50,220 bases of DNA, from positions 1,109 to 51,328 of the forward strand of contig NZ_LT635781.1 of NCBI RefSeq assembly GCF_900128425.1, read 5' to 3'. The stretch is from Anaerococcus urinomassiliensis (lineage in GTDB: Bacteria; Bacillota; Clostridia; Tissierellales; Peptoniphilaceae). Under the pieces are notes generated by a model. The model did not search any database. It was not told the origin of the DNA and saw only the letters and a list, made by a program, of their open reading frames with translations. Position 1 is the stretch's first letter. Every line of letters begins with the position of its first letter. Shown here piece by piece: positions 8,923 through 17,554 of the stretch. The translations under genes were made by a program, and so were the position numbers.

Positions 8923-9648
8923 ATGGATAATAATATAGTAAAACAATTAGAAAATGACTTTGGAAATAAAAATTTATTAGATGGAAAAAATCATTTTATT
9001 TTAAATGACTACGATGATAGTTTCTTATCCTACAATCGCCATCCACTTTCCATTAATTGCGTGGGCAATTCCTTGCTAGTTCGCTCTTCTGATAAAAATT
9101 TACTTAAAGAACTAGAAAGGGAATACAATGACTACCCAGCTGAGTGGTTTATGGAAGTTCCCAATCTTATAAAACTACAAGATATCCTTAAAAATCACAA
9201 GATGACCCTAAAAAATATGGCTCCAATTATGGGACCAAGTAGAAGTTTTAAGAAAATAGATAGTCCATATGAATTTACTAGGATAAAAGAAGAAGACTTT
9301 ATAAAATTTAAAGGCGTAACTAAACATGCCTTTAGCTTTGATGATGGAATTTGGAAAGATAGACTTGCCCTAGCCTATTATGATAATGAAAGGCTTATAG
9401 CAATAGCAGGCGCCAATCAAAACTCAAAATACTTGTGGGAAATAGGAGTAGAGAAATTTGATAAGTCTCCTAAATATAAAAATGTGACTTCATACTTGGT
9501 AAATAATCTAGTCAACATAGCAAGAGAAGAAAACCCAGAAATAACAGTAATATATTCCACCCAATTTTCCCATGTAAAGTCTATGAATGTGGCAATAAGA
9601 GCAGGATATGACTTTGCTTTCTCACTTCTTGTGGGAGATTATAAGTAA
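8923..9648 (+). CDS. GNAT-like acetyltransferase
   Basis: This 241-residue protein has a divergent N-terminal half and a C-terminal GNAT-type fold (about residues 120-240). The C-terminal half contains a strand-helix region with LIAIAGANQNSKYLWEIGV, followed by a helix and SMNVAIRAGYDFAF, which matches the usual acetyl-CoA-fold ending of N-A-x-R-x-G-Y. The substrate cannot be read from the sequence. GAGG lies 10 bases before the ATG. It follows tRNA-Gln directly. Confidence 0.6.
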   Translation: MDNNIVKQLENDFGNKNLLDGKNHFILNDYDDSFLSYNRHPLSINCVGNSLLVRSSDKNLLKELEREYNDYPAEWFMEVPNLIKLQDILKNHKMTLKNMAPIMGPSRSFKKIDSPYEFTRIKEEDFIKFKGVTKHAFSFDDGIWKDRLALAYYDNERLIAIAGANQNSKYLWEIGVEKFDKSPKYKNVTSYLVNNLVNIAREENPEITVIYSTQFSHVKSMNVAIRAGYDFAFSLLVGDYK

Positions 9649-9658
9649 AGGCTTGTAA

Positions 9659-10033
<375 letters not shown>

Positions 10034-10069
10034 AAAAGTGATGGTAGATTTTTATCTATCATCACTTTT
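10034..10069 (+). terminator. Bidirectional terminator
   Basis: AAAAGTGATGGTAGAT and ATCTATCATCACTTTT form a 16-bp stem with one G-T pair and flanking A and T runs. It lies between the GH1 remnant on the plus strand and the lipoprotein triplet on the minus strand and can terminate both. Confidence 0.85.
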
Positions 10070-10072
10070 AAC

Positions 10073-10789
10073 TTATGAAGCAAAGGAAACTGTACTTGCT
10101 ATTCCATCTTTTACTTCGATATTTAGTCCTAGGCCAGAATCTGTTATACCTTGATAGTATTCAATAAATTCTGCTGGAGTAAATATTTCTGGTTCGGCTA
10201 GGCCGCCCACTGCTTGGAACTTGGTATCAGAGTTAAATTTAAATTTGTATGTCTTTTTTTCAAGCTCTTTTGGACTTTCTTCAGAATTTGGATCTTCTCT
10301 GTAGTCCATGGTGCCTTCTACTATTAGTGTATCTTCTTCGATTTTGATACTAGAAATTGTAGCAAGCCCCATGTCGCTATCACGTTCTCCGCCCTTTGAT
10401 GCAACTAGGTTTGAAAAATAAACTCCGTCTTGGTCTTGGTTGTCCATATCTTCTTCACTTTCGCTTGTATTTTGTGAATCATCAGCAGTTTCGTTATTAG
10501 AATCTTCTTTTTTTTCTTCTTTATTTTGATTCTTGACATTTATTACTGTCTTTTCTTCTGCTTTTGAATCATCAGCTTTTTCATCAGTTTCTGCCTTATC
10601 TTCAATTTCGATAACTTCGTTATTAGCATCGTTAGATGTCTCTTCAGCTTCTACATCTTTTTCTTCGTTTGTGTTTTCCATACTAGCTACTGCTTCATCG
10701 CTTACATTTTCTCCTGAATCGGAGTTTGTACAAGATGCTAGGCTTACTGCCAAGATTGCAGTTAATAAAATTTTATTACTAATTTTCAT
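10073..10789 (-). CDS. Lipoprotein, second triplet (238 aa)
   Basis: A signal peptide with lipobox SLASC is followed by an acidic, Asn/Asp/Glu-rich linker (about residues 24-120) and a C-terminal domain of about 115 residues. The domain begins with DGVYFSNLVASKGGERDSD and ends with PAEFIEYYQGITDSGLGLN and EVKDGIASTVSFAS. These blocks recur in the next two upstream genes (10857 and 11499), so the three are tandem paralogues. The linker is the longest of the three. I do not recognise the domain and no enzymatic motif is visible; the lipid anchor places it on the outer face of the membrane. It is last in the minus-strand series, before a bidirectional terminator. Confidence 0.75.
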   Translation of the reverse strand: MKISNKILLTAILAVSLASCTNSDSGENVSDEAVASMENTNEEKDVEAEETSNDANNEVIEIEDKAETDEKADDSKAEEKTVINVKNQNKEEKKEDSNNETADDSQNTSESEEDMDNQDQDGVYFSNLVASKGGERDSDMGLATISSIKIEEDTLIVEGTMDYREDPNSEESPKELEKKTYKFKFNSDTKFQAVGGLAEPEIFTPAEFIEYYQGITDSGLGLNIEVKDGIASTVSFAS

Positions 10790-10856
10790 AATATTCTCCT
10801 TGTTATATATTTTACCCTTATTTAGCTATAAGAAAATATTTTGAAGAGAATTTATT

Positions 10857-11474
10857 TTATGAAGATATTGATACTAAGGTAACTATGCCATCCTTTACAT
10901 CAATAAATAGGGCTAGTCCAGAGTCTTTGACATCTTCATAGAATTGTAAGAATTCTTCTTTAGTATAGACTGTAGGTTCTTGGTCTCCGCCTGCTGATTG
11001 AAGTTTAACATCAGGACTTAAGTTAAAATGGAAAGACCCCTTGTCATATTTTTCGACATCTTCTGTGTTTTCTAGATCGACCAAATAATCAATGGTACCA
11101 TCTACGGTGAGTACATCATCTTCTATTGTTAGATTTGATACAAATCCAGCGTCGAAGTCTTCGCTGCGTTTTCCGTTTTTTGAAGCCATTAGGGTTGAAA
11201 AATATCTTCCATCACGTTCTTCTATAATCATCTTATCGCCTACTTCTGATTCTTCTTTTGAATCATCAGGAGTAGTATCATTAGCATCTTCTTCTATATT
11301 TTTTTCAGGATTTTCACTATCTGCAATAGCTTCGTTTTCATATTCCATTGGCTCTACAATAGCTTCCTTGGTCGCCATTTTAGTATTTTCGCTTGTCTGT
11401 TCTGATTCTGTTGCATTGCCACAACTAGCTAGGGCAAGTGCTAAAGCCGCAGTCATTAGTATTTTCTTTTTCAT
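10857..11474 (-). CDS. Lipoprotein, second triplet (205 aa)
   Basis: The signal peptide ends in lipobox ALASC. An acidic linker precedes the same C-terminal domain as its two neighbours: DGRYFSTLMASKNGKRSED at the start, FLQFYEDVKDSGLALFIDV and DGIVTLVSIS at the end. The gene is in the middle of the tandem triplet, 25 bp downstream of 11499-12089 and 67 bp upstream of 10073-10789. AAAAGGAGAAAA precedes the ATG. Function unknown. The shared layout suggests gene duplication with rapid divergence of the linker. Confidence 0.75.
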   Translation of the reverse strand: MKKKILMTAALALALASCGNATESEQTSENTKMATKEAIVEPMEYENEAIADSENPEKNIEEDANDTTPDDSKEESEVGDKMIIEERDGRYFSTLMASKNGKRSEDFDAGFVSNLTIEDDVLTVDGTIDYLVDLENTEDVEKYDKGSFHFNLSPDVKLQSAGGDQEPTVYTKEEFLQFYEDVKDSGLALFIDVKDGIVTLVSISS

Positions 11475-11498
11475 TATTTTCTCCTTTTTATAATAGTT

Positions 11499-12089
11499 TT
11501 ATTTCAAACCCATATGAACTTCAATTACCCTACCATCCGCAACTTGTACAAATAAAGCAAGTTGCTCGTCCTTAGTTTCATTGTACATACTTAAGAATTC
11601 TTCTTTGGAATGGGTATTTGTCTCAGTACTTGAATTGCTTTGGGTTGTAAATTGAGTAGCATCGTCAATTTTAAAGACATTGACCTGATTCTCTAAAGGC
11701 TTTGCTTCACTGCTAGTATCATCATCTGAGAAAAAGTCTAAGCTTCCTTTGACAATTAACATATCTTTATCTATAGCCATGTCGTAAACATTGGCCCAAG
11801 ACCCGTCAGCTTCTCTTTCTCCATTTCTGCCTGGCTCGAGACTAGAGGTGTACGTTCCATCATCAATCATATTGGTTCCATCGGCTGTATCTTCTTTGCC
11901 TTCATCATTTGTATTGGCTTCTTTATTTGTTTTATTTGAACTTTCATCATTAGTTTCACTTTGCTTACTATCTTCACTTACAATTTCTGTAGAAGTATCG
12001 GTAGATTTATCTAAATCTTTTGAACAAGCAGCAAAAGTGAGGATTGCTAATAGGGCTAACAAGGTCTTTTGTAAATTTTTCACATTCAT
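11499..12089 (-). CDS. Lipoprotein, second triplet (196 aa)
   Basis: The start is placed at the ATG at 12089 because AAGGAGG lies eight bases upstream. An upstream in-frame ATG at 12128 would put 13 polar residues ahead of the signal peptide and has no ribosome site. The signal peptide ends in lipobox FAAC. A Ser/Thr/Asp/Glu-rich linker leads to the triplet domain (DGTYTSSLEPGRNGEREAD ... FLSMYNETKDEQLALFVQV). It is the first gene of the minus-strand series. It is the most divergent of the three in the conserved blocks. Function unknown. Confidence 0.75.
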   Translation of the reverse strand: MNVKNLQKTLLALLAILTFAACSKDLDKSTDTSTEIVSEDSKQSETNDESSNKTNKEANTNDEGKEDTADGTNMIDDGTYTSSLEPGRNGEREADGSWANVYDMAIDKDMLIVKGSLDFFSDDDTSSEAKPLENQVNVFKIDDATQFTTQSNSSTETNTHSKEEFLSMYNETKDEQLALFVQVADGRVIEVHMGLK

Positions 12090-12185
12090 AAAACCTCCTT
12101 TATTTCTACTTTTTATACCCGTTTGCAAAAAACATTAACATCTTATTTGCATGAGTAAAATTAAATGACAATTGTAGATAATAAC

Positions 12186-12214
12186 TAGACAATTAATGAC
12201 TGGTATAGTATAGT
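12186..12214 (+). promoter_or_regulatory. Putative sigma-A promoter of the radical SAM pair
   Basis: TAGACA (12186-12191) and TATAGT (12209-12214) are separated by 17 bp, close to the vegetative consensus. They lie about 50 bp upstream of the radical SAM gene start. Confidence 0.5.
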
Positions 12215-12265
12215 AGACCCACTAGAAAAGATTTTTGAAATTATATAAGTTTAGGGAAATATAGA

Positions 12266-13513
12266 ATGAAATTAAGGGATAAACTCGAGATTCTAGCTAA
12301 TGCGGCTAAGTATGATGTATCTTGCTCATCTAGTGGATCTAATAGAAAAAATCATAATAAAGGACTAGGTAATGGGTCAATGGGTGGCATATGCCATTCA
12401 TGGTCTGAAGATGGTAGATGTATTTCCTTGCTCAAAATTTTAATGACCAATTCTTGTATATATAATTGTGAATATTGCATAAATCGTAGGGATAATGAAA
12501 CGAGAAGGGCTACGTTTAGCCCAGAAGAAGTGGCAAATCTTACTATGAATTTTTATCGCAGAAATTATATAGAAGGCTTGTTTTTATCATCTGGCATAAT
12601 TAGAAATCCAGATTATACCATGGAACAATTAATCAAAGTTGCTGATTTGCTGAGAAATACCTACAATTTCAATGGATACATACACATGAAGGCAATTCCT
12701 GGTGCAAGCTACGATTTGCTAAGAAAAATGGGCTTACTCGTAGATAGGATGTCTATAAATATTGAGCTTCCAACCCAAAAAGCTCTATCTGAACTAGCAC
12801 CAGAGAAGAAAATAGCAGATATCACCCGTCCAATGGATCATATAAAAAACGAACTAATGGTTTATGGAGCTGATAGGATGAAGTTTGCCCACACACCTAA
12901 GTTTCTTCCAGCAGGTCAAACGACTCAAATGATAATTGGAGCAAATAGGGAAAGTGATTACGAAATTATCAAGGCTAGTGAGAATCTATACCAAAACTAT
13001 TCTTTAAAGAGAGTTTATTATTCGGGTTTTGTACCAGTAGTGAAGTCAAAATGGACTCAAGGAATTGATAAGGCTCCACTCTTGCGTGAACATAGGCTAT
13101 ACCAGGCTGACTTTCTCATGCGTGGATATAGATTTGCCGCTGATGATATATTATCAGTGGTAGATTCGAATTTAGATTTAAGAATTGATCCCAAAACTAA
13201 TTGGGCGATAAATAATATTGAAAGATTCCCTATAGAGATAAATACTGCAACATATGACCAACTGATGAAAGTTCCTGGTTTTGGTAGAACCTATGCTAAT
13301 AGGATTATCGCTGCTCGTAAATTTCACAGATTATCCTATGACAATCTAAAGCAAATGAAAATATCAACCAAACGTGCCCAACATTTCATCCTAGTAAATG
13401 GAGTCTATAGAGGTCTACGTTTTAAAAATAGAAAGGACCTTAGGGATATGATGAGAGCTCCAGACAATTCAAATTACCAACAATTATCAATGTTTGATAG
13501 GCAGCTTCCATGA
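12266..13513 (+). CDS. Putative DNA modification/repair radical SAM protein
   Basis: This 415-residue protein belongs to the radical SAM family that is genetically linked to a uracil-DNA-glycosylase-like partner (TIGR03916). The 4Fe-4S binding motif CX3CX2C is seen in NSCIYNCEYCINR at about residues 69-77. The C-terminal part carries a helix-hairpin-helix region (INTATYDQLMKVPGFGRTYANRI), consistent with DNA binding. The family is predicted to act in DNA repair, but the reaction is not established. The stop codon overlaps the start of the partner gene by four bases (ATGA), so the two are translationally coupled. A plausible promoter lies at 12186-12214. Confidence 0.9.
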   Translation: MKLRDKLEILANAAKYDVSCSSSGSNRKNHNKGLGNGSMGGICHSWSEDGRCISLLKILMTNSCIYNCEYCINRRDNETRRATFSPEEVANLTMNFYRRNYIEGLFLSSGIIRNPDYTMEQLIKVADLLRNTYNFNGYIHMKAIPGASYDLLRKMGLLVDRMSINIELPTQKALSELAPEKKIADITRPMDHIKNELMVYGADRMKFAHTPKFLPAGQTTQMIIGANRESDYEIIKASENLYQNYSLKRVYYSGFVPVVKSKWTQGIDKAPLLREHRLYQADFLMRGYRFAADDILSVVDSNLDLRIDPKTNWAINNIERFPIEINTATYDQLMKVPGFGRTYANRIIAARKFHRLSYDNLKQMKISTKRAQHFILVNGVYRGLRFKNRKDLRDMMRAPDNSNYQQLSMFDRQLP

Positions 13514-14238
13514 TTTACAATTACGATGGGACCTTTGACGGTTTAATGACTGTAATATTTGAAAAATATAATGAAATAGTCAAATGTGAGATCTCAAAAG
13601 AAAGTGAGCAAGTAAACTTTCTTCAAAGTGAGCTTGTAGAAACAAATTTGCCAGAAGCTCAAAGAGTCCTAATGTCTATAAAAGATAACATAGGAGATGA
13701 ATTTTTATCTGATGTCTACAAAGTCTTTAAGTCAAAAGATGACACAAAAGAAGAAACCATAGCTATCACAATCAAATCCTGCCTGGTATATGGCAGAATA
13801 TACCTGGGATCATCCAAAAAAGCCGCTGTAAAATTTAGACAAATATTAAGAAATTTCAACCACGAGGTTCATACCTACAAGGGCCTAGCAAGATTTAGGG
13901 AGATCCAAGAAAATTATTTATTAGCAGAAATAGAGCCGGAAAATGACATCATAGAACACTTGACTCCACATTTTTTATCGAGAATGCCAAATGAGAAATT
14001 TATCATATATGATAAGAATCGAAAGAAGGCAAGTCTTTGCGAAAAGGGATCTTGGGAGATAGTAGAAATACTTAATATGAATGGGGTAGATAGTAAAGAG
14101 GAAGAATTATTTAAAGACGCCTGGCAGGGGTTTTATAAGGCCATAGGGATTGAGGAAAGAAAAAACCAAAAATTGATGGTATCTAATATGCCAAAAAAAT
14201 ATTGGAAGTACCTACCTGAGAAGAACGAAATATCATAA
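13510..14238 (+). CDS. Putative DNA repair partner protein (TIGR03915/DUF4130)
   Basis: The 242-residue protein matches the TIGR03915 family with its DUF4130 region. Typical blocks are YNYDGTFDGLMTVIFE at the N-terminus, RVHxY-type HEVHTYKGLARFREI in the middle, and LTPHFLSRMPNEKFIIYDKNR near residues 155-175. In many bacteria this domain lies next to, or is fused with, a UDG-like domain and is always paired with the radical SAM protein found here upstream. This copy has no C-terminal UDG fusion; it stops at about the length of the stand-alone domain. Start and stop of the pair overlap by ATGA. Its role in repair is predicted from linkage only. Confidence 0.88.
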   Translation: MIYNYDGTFDGLMTVIFEKYNEIVKCEISKESEQVNFLQSELVETNLPEAQRVLMSIKDNIGDEFLSDVYKVFKSKDDTKEETIAITIKSCLVYGRIYLGSSKKAAVKFRQILRNFNHEVHTYKGLARFREIQENYLLAEIEPENDIIEHLTPHFLSRMPNEKFIIYDKNRKKASLCEKGSWEIVEILNMNGVDSKEEELFKDAWQGFYKAIGIEERKNQKLMVSNMPKKYWKYLPEKNEIS

Positions 14239-14336
14239 ATATATAGATAGAGTTTTTTTATAGTTTCTTCATTCGAATCGGGAGAAATCAGATAGTCAAT
14301 TGATATTATCGATGAACTAAGTAATGTGTTAATAGT

Positions 14337-14580
14337 TAAGAAGAATTTGCGAAGCAAACTTCTACTGCTCATTGCCCCACGCAGTGGCGGAGGGGGTGTA
14401 GAAGGTATAGGGGGATCGGGGGAGTTAAACAGCCGTTGATTTCGGCTGTTTAACCCGGAAACTCAGTGCGGTAGCACGAAAGAGCTTTGAATAAAGCGAG
14501 TTTCCGTAGGAAAAAGGGGTCTGTCCTCTGTCAGCCGGACGGGCTAGATACCCCTAATTCCTATCCCCCGAGGTCCAACG
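14337..14580 (+). ncRNA. Candidate structured RNA or structured mobile element, unassigned
   Basis: This GC-rich stretch stands out from the AT-rich surroundings and carries a nested set of inverted repeats. TTTGC/GCAAA forms a hairpin at 14346-14358. CTTCTAC (14359-14365) pairs with GTAGAAG (14398-14404) around CCAC/GTGG. TCGGGGGA (14416-14423) pairs with TCCCCCGA (14564-14571) and closes a multibranch. Inside lie a perfect 12-bp hairpin (GTTAAACAGCCG/CGGCTGTTTAAC, 14424-14454) and a three-way junction with stem GGAAACTC/GAGTTTCC (14457-14505) bearing GTGC-GGTA-GCAC and GCTTT-GAAT-AAAGC. A last stem, AGGGGT/ACCCCT (14515-14555), contains AGCC-GGACG-GGCT. The strand cannot be decided from pairing alone. 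Size and shape recall transposon guide RNAs (HEARO/omega-RNA class), but no nuclease gene is adjacent and I cannot assign a family. A 63-codon frame inside has no ribosome site and is not counted. Confidence 0.55.
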
Positions 14581-14712
14581 GTACATATTTGAACTATCAG
14601 AAAAATATAAGGTATTATTTTTTGATAATTACTTATGAAAATCTTTATATCATTCCTAATAATCTCCTAAGAGTTTAACAAGTGAATAATAGAACAATTA
14701 CAAAGGATAATT

Positions 14713-15243
14713 ATGAAAGACAAATTAATTTCAATACTAAAAGAAAGATTCGATAGTAATTTCGACCTTCATCCAAAGGCAAATTGGGATCAAGTTGAAG
14801 AGAAATTATTAAAGAACAAAAAGTTATTAGAAACTTTGTGTCTAATGGAAGAAACTGGTGGAGAGGTTAATCTTGTTGATTTGCCTATATTTTCTGGATT
14901 AGTATTTGTGGATCTATCCAAGGAATCTCCCAAGGGGCGCAGGAGCTTTTGCTATGACAAGGAAGCTAGAATAAAAAGAAAGAAGAATGCTCCAAATTCA
15001 TCTGCCATGGAAGAAGCAGAAAAAATGGGAATCGAACTTCTAAATGAAGACCAGTACTATGCTCTTCAAGAACTTTTTGAATTTGATTTAAAATCATCGT
15101 CATGGATTTTAACTGAAGATGACTTGAGGGCAAGGGGTGGGGCTTGCTTTTGTGAAAAGAGATATGGCAGAGTCTTTACCTTCCACAATGGAGCTGATTC
15201 CTACTATGCATCAAGAGGATTCCGTGGCTATGTTAAAATTTAA
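14713..15243 (+). CDS. DUF4256 domain-containing protein
   Basis: This 176-residue cytosolic protein matches the DUF4256 family over its full length. Recognisable blocks are the N-terminal LKERFDSNF, GGEVNLVDL in the middle, SKESPKGRRSFCYDKEAR, and the C-terminal GGACFCEKRYGRVFTFHNGADSYYASRGFRG. The function of the family is unknown. A weak AAGGAT ribosome site precedes the ATG. The small membrane-protein gene 14 bp downstream is probably cotranscribed. Confidence 0.85.
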   Translation: MKDKLISILKERFDSNFDLHPKANWDQVEEKLLKNKKLLETLCLMEETGGEVNLVDLPIFSGLVFVDLSKESPKGRRSFCYDKEARIKRKKNAPNSSAMEEAEKMGIELLNEDQYYALQELFEFDLKSSSWILTEDDLRARGGACFCEKRYGRVFTFHNGADSYYASRGFRGYVKI

Positions 15244-15257
15244 ACTAGGAGTCAAAT

Positions 15258-15503
15258 ATGCCTGATATAATTAGAAAATTATTTAGAAAATATAATATAA
15301 AAATAGGAAAGCAAGTAACTAGAACACCGAATAAAATAACCTTAAACTACTTTACAATGGATTATAAACTGACTTCTTTTGTACTTGCAATTGTATTTAT
15401 CCTTCTTATAATTTTAGATTTAACAGGATTGGCAGATATAGATATTTTTGATTACCTATTAGTGGGTATACTGATGGTAGGATTTTATTTTGCAAAGTCA
15501 TAA
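15258..15503 (+). CDS. Small membrane protein, hypothetical
   Basis: The 81-residue protein has a basic N-terminal third (about residues 1-33) followed by two hydrophobic segments at about 37-54 and 63-79, suggesting a two-helix membrane hairpin. TAGGAG precedes the ATG. It follows the DUF4256 gene and is itself followed by a hairpin terminator. I do not recognise a family. Confidence 0.6.
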   Translation: MPDIIRKLFRKYNIKIGKQVTRTPNKITLNYFTMDYKLTSFVLAIVFILLIILDLTGLADIDIFDYLLVGILMVGFYFAKS

Positions 15504-15534
15504 AAAATTACTAGCGAGAGCTGGTATTTTTTTT
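15503..15534 (+). terminator. Hairpin terminator
   Basis: ATTACTAGC and GCTGGTATT pair around GAGA (about 9 bp with G-T pairs), followed by eight T. It ends the DUF4256 operon and separates it from the two-component system. Confidence 0.7.
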
Positions 15535-15585
15535 ATGTAAATTTAACAAAAGATATTATATAATATCTGTAAAATGGAGGTAAGT

Positions 15586-16257
15586 ATGCGTGTATTAGTT
15601 GTAGAAGATGATTTAGATTTAATAGATTTACTTGAAGAAGGTCTAACTATGTATGGTTATGCGGTAGATAAGGCGACAGACGGTGAAGAAGCTATCGATA
15701 TGGCATATGTTGAGACTTATGATGTGATTGTTTTGGATATCAATTTGCCAAAAAAAGACGGCTTTGAAGTCTTAGAAGAAATCCGTGACTTTAACAAAGA
15801 AGTTAATATCATAATGCTTACAGCTCGTTCTGATATAGATGATAGGGTCAAGGGTCTTGATTTTGGGGCTAATGATTATATGGTAAAGCCATTTGATCTA
15901 AAGGAGCTTGATGCCAGAATGAGGGCACTTTTGAGAAGAAAATCTGTTACAGAAGCTCCAATACTAGAAGCTGGAGGTATGACTTTTGATACGACTACCC
16001 GTGAAGCCTTTGTAGGAGATCAAAAATTAAATCTAACCCAAAAAGAAACTGGAATCTTAGAATATTTATTTTTGAACAAGGAAAAGTATGTATCAAGCGA
16101 AGAGCTTATAGACCATGTATGGGATTCCAATGCTGATAGTTTTTCCAATTCTGTAAGAGTCCATATGTCTTCTCTTAGAAAAAAAATAAAAGAAGCCAGT
16201 GGAGAGAACAAAATCGAAAATATAATTGGCAAGGGTTATAGAATTTATGAAAACTGA
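15586..16257 (+). CDS. OmpR/PhoB-type response regulator
   Basis: The start at 15586 is chosen because GGAGG lies six bases upstream; the earlier in-frame ATG at 15574 overlaps that ribosome site. The 223-residue protein has an N-terminal receiver domain with the acidic pocket (EDD at 7-9), phospho-acceptor Asp51 in VIVLDINLPKKDG, the conserved Thr in MLTARS and the Lys in MVKPFD. A winged-helix DNA-binding domain follows (about 125-223, ending SSLRKKIKEASGENKIENIIGKGYRI). The kinase gene overlaps its 3' end by 11 bp. OmpR-family regulators bind tandem half-sites; such repeats lie at 17356-17372 before the redox operon. Confidence 0.95.
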   Translation: MRVLVVEDDLDLIDLLEEGLTMYGYAVDKATDGEEAIDMAYVETYDVIVLDINLPKKDGFEVLEEIRDFNKEVNIIMLTARSDIDDRVKGLDFGANDYMVKPFDLKELDARMRALLRRKSVTEAPILEAGGMTFDTTTREAFVGDQKLNLTQKETGILEYLFLNKEKYVSSEELIDHVWDSNADSFSNSVRVHMSSLRKKIKEASGENKIENIIGKGYRIYEN

Positions 16258-17353
16258 GAAATTTTATCAATCCATTGTTTTTAAGCTGATTGCTGCTGTT
16301 GTTATCATTTTTATTGCTATGATTACTATAACAAATTATTTGATTAATCAAAAGCAAATAGAAATGACTGAGATTATGCTAAGGCAGATTGAAGAATGGA
16401 TGCCTAGCTATAAAAATTCCATAGTTGTAACTGTAAATAATGCCCACCTACAATCATCAGCTGATTTTAAAATCTATACATTTATAGTAACTGGCATTGT
16501 GATATTGACTGGGTCTTTGATTTTTGCCTTTATTATTACAAAAATTTTGAATCCTCTAAAGGATCTCCAAAAAAATATTGCAAAAGTTGATATAGATAGG
16601 CCAGAAACTTTTTCAGAAAAACTTTTGATAGAAGATGGATCAAGTGAGATAGTGGATTTGTCAGAAAGCTTTAATAGTCTCATGGATAGGGTCTACAAGG
16701 ACTACAAAAAACAAAAAGACTTTTCGGCAAATGTAGCCCATGAACTTCGCACACCCGTTGCAGTTATGAAGGCTCAGGTGGATGTTTTCAAGAGAAAAGA
16801 AATGGATGATGATACATGGGTCTTTGTAGAGAAAATGGATAAATCCCTAGAAAAACTTACAAATCTAATAAATTCCGTTCTGATTTTTTCCAAAAACCAA
16901 GAACCACATATAAGCAAGGTCTGCATAAATTCTTTGATAGATGAAATATTATTTGATTTAGAAGATAAAATAGCTAGCAAAGATTTAAGGGTAAACTTTG
17001 AAAAAAATACAGATCTTTGTATAAATTCAGATGATGCACTCTTGCAGAGATTGCTATTTAACATAATTGAAAACTCGATAAAATACAATATTCAAGGTGG
17101 ATTTATAAGTATAGAAACTAAAGTTATTGATGATAAATTAAAAATAGAGATAGCAGATTCTGGTATTGGTATGACCGATGAGCAAAAGAAGAAAATATTT
17201 GATCTATTCTATCAGGCAGACAAATCAAGAAACGGAGAAGGCTTTGGAATAGGTCTATCCTTATCAAAACAAATAGCAGATTCCCTAGGTGCAAAGATTG
17301 AAGTTTTGGACAACGAGCCAAAGGGAAGTAAATTTATCCTTACTTTCAAATAA
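16247..17353 (+). CDS. Sensor histidine kinase
   Basis: Two transmembrane segments (about residues 8-29 and 72-93) flank a short extracellular loop of about 40 residues, then a HAMP region and the HisKA domain with the phospho-acceptor His in FSANVAHELRTPVAVMKAQ. The catalytic domain has the N box NIIENSIKYN, the G1 box DSGIGMTDEQ and the G2 box GEGFGIGLSLSKQIA. The ATG at 16247 is preferred over a TTG seven codons upstream, because only it starts with a normal membrane-anchor N-terminus. The gene overlaps the response regulator by 11 bp. The small loop suggests it senses a membrane or envelope signal. Confidence 0.94.
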   Translation: MKTEKFYQSIVFKLIAAVVIIFIAMITITNYLINQKQIEMTEIMLRQIEEWMPSYKNSIVVTVNNAHLQSSADFKIYTFIVTGIVILTGSLIFAFIITKILNPLKDLQKNIAKVDIDRPETFSEKLLIEDGSSEIVDLSESFNSLMDRVYKDYKKQKDFSANVAHELRTPVAVMKAQVDVFKRKEMDDDTWVFVEKMDKSLEKLTNLINSVLIFSKNQEPHISKVCINSLIDEILFDLEDKIASKDLRVNFEKNTDLCINSDDALLQRLLFNIIENSIKYNIQGGFISIETKVIDDKLKIEIADSGIGMTDEQKKKIFDLFYQADKSRNGEGFGIGLSLSKQIADSLGAKIEVLDNEPKGSKFILTFK

Positions 17354-17355
17354 TC

Positions 17356-17372
17356 TTAACAAGGAATTAACA
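17356..17372 (+). promoter_or_regulatory. Tandem TTAACA repeats, candidate response-regulator box
   Basis: TTAACA occurs at 17356-17361 and again at 17367-17372, an 11-bp period. This is the spacing and near the sequence of PhoP-type half-sites (TT-A-ACA) bound by OmpR-family regulators. The repeats lie between the two-component system and the redox operon, 35 bp before its first gene. The assignment is by pattern only. Confidence 0.4.
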
Positions 17373-17406
17373 ATTCATTTGCTAATATTATTCTAGAGGT
17401 AATGAT

Positions 17407-17553
17407 ATGAAAAAAATTGACAAAAAAATAATAAGAAATTTAATATTTGTCACTTCTCTAGTCTTTATGGTATATGGGGCAAGTCGTGGCGAAGTAGACA
17501 CTGTCTTTCACAAAGCGGTGAAACTATGTTTGGAGTGTATTGGAATTGGATAA
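17407..17553 (+). CDS. CD1871A-family CXXC motif protein (48 aa)
   Basis: This short gene encodes a 48-residue peptide with one hydrophobic N-terminal segment (about residues 9-24) and the conserved C-terminal pattern GEVDTVFHKAVKLCLECIGIG, including CLEC. The pattern is that of CD1871A-family CXXC proteins, small membrane-anchored peptides found next to 4Fe-4S membrane proteins in clostridia and relatives. The two Cys could be a redox pair or metal site on the outer face; no function is proven. GAGG precedes the ATG, and the stop codon is one base before the start of the next gene, so the two are tightly coupled. Confidence 0.85.
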   Translation: MKKIDKKIIRNLIFVTSLVFMVYGASRGEVDTVFHKAVKLCLECIGIG

Positions 17554-17554
17554 G

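Noticed and set aside
14487..14678. 63-codon frame inside the structured element
   Set aside because: No ribosome site, and its bases are explained by paired stems.
17354..17406. Riboswitch before the redox operon
   Set aside because: The leader is too short and AT-rich; only the TTAACA direct repeats are notable.
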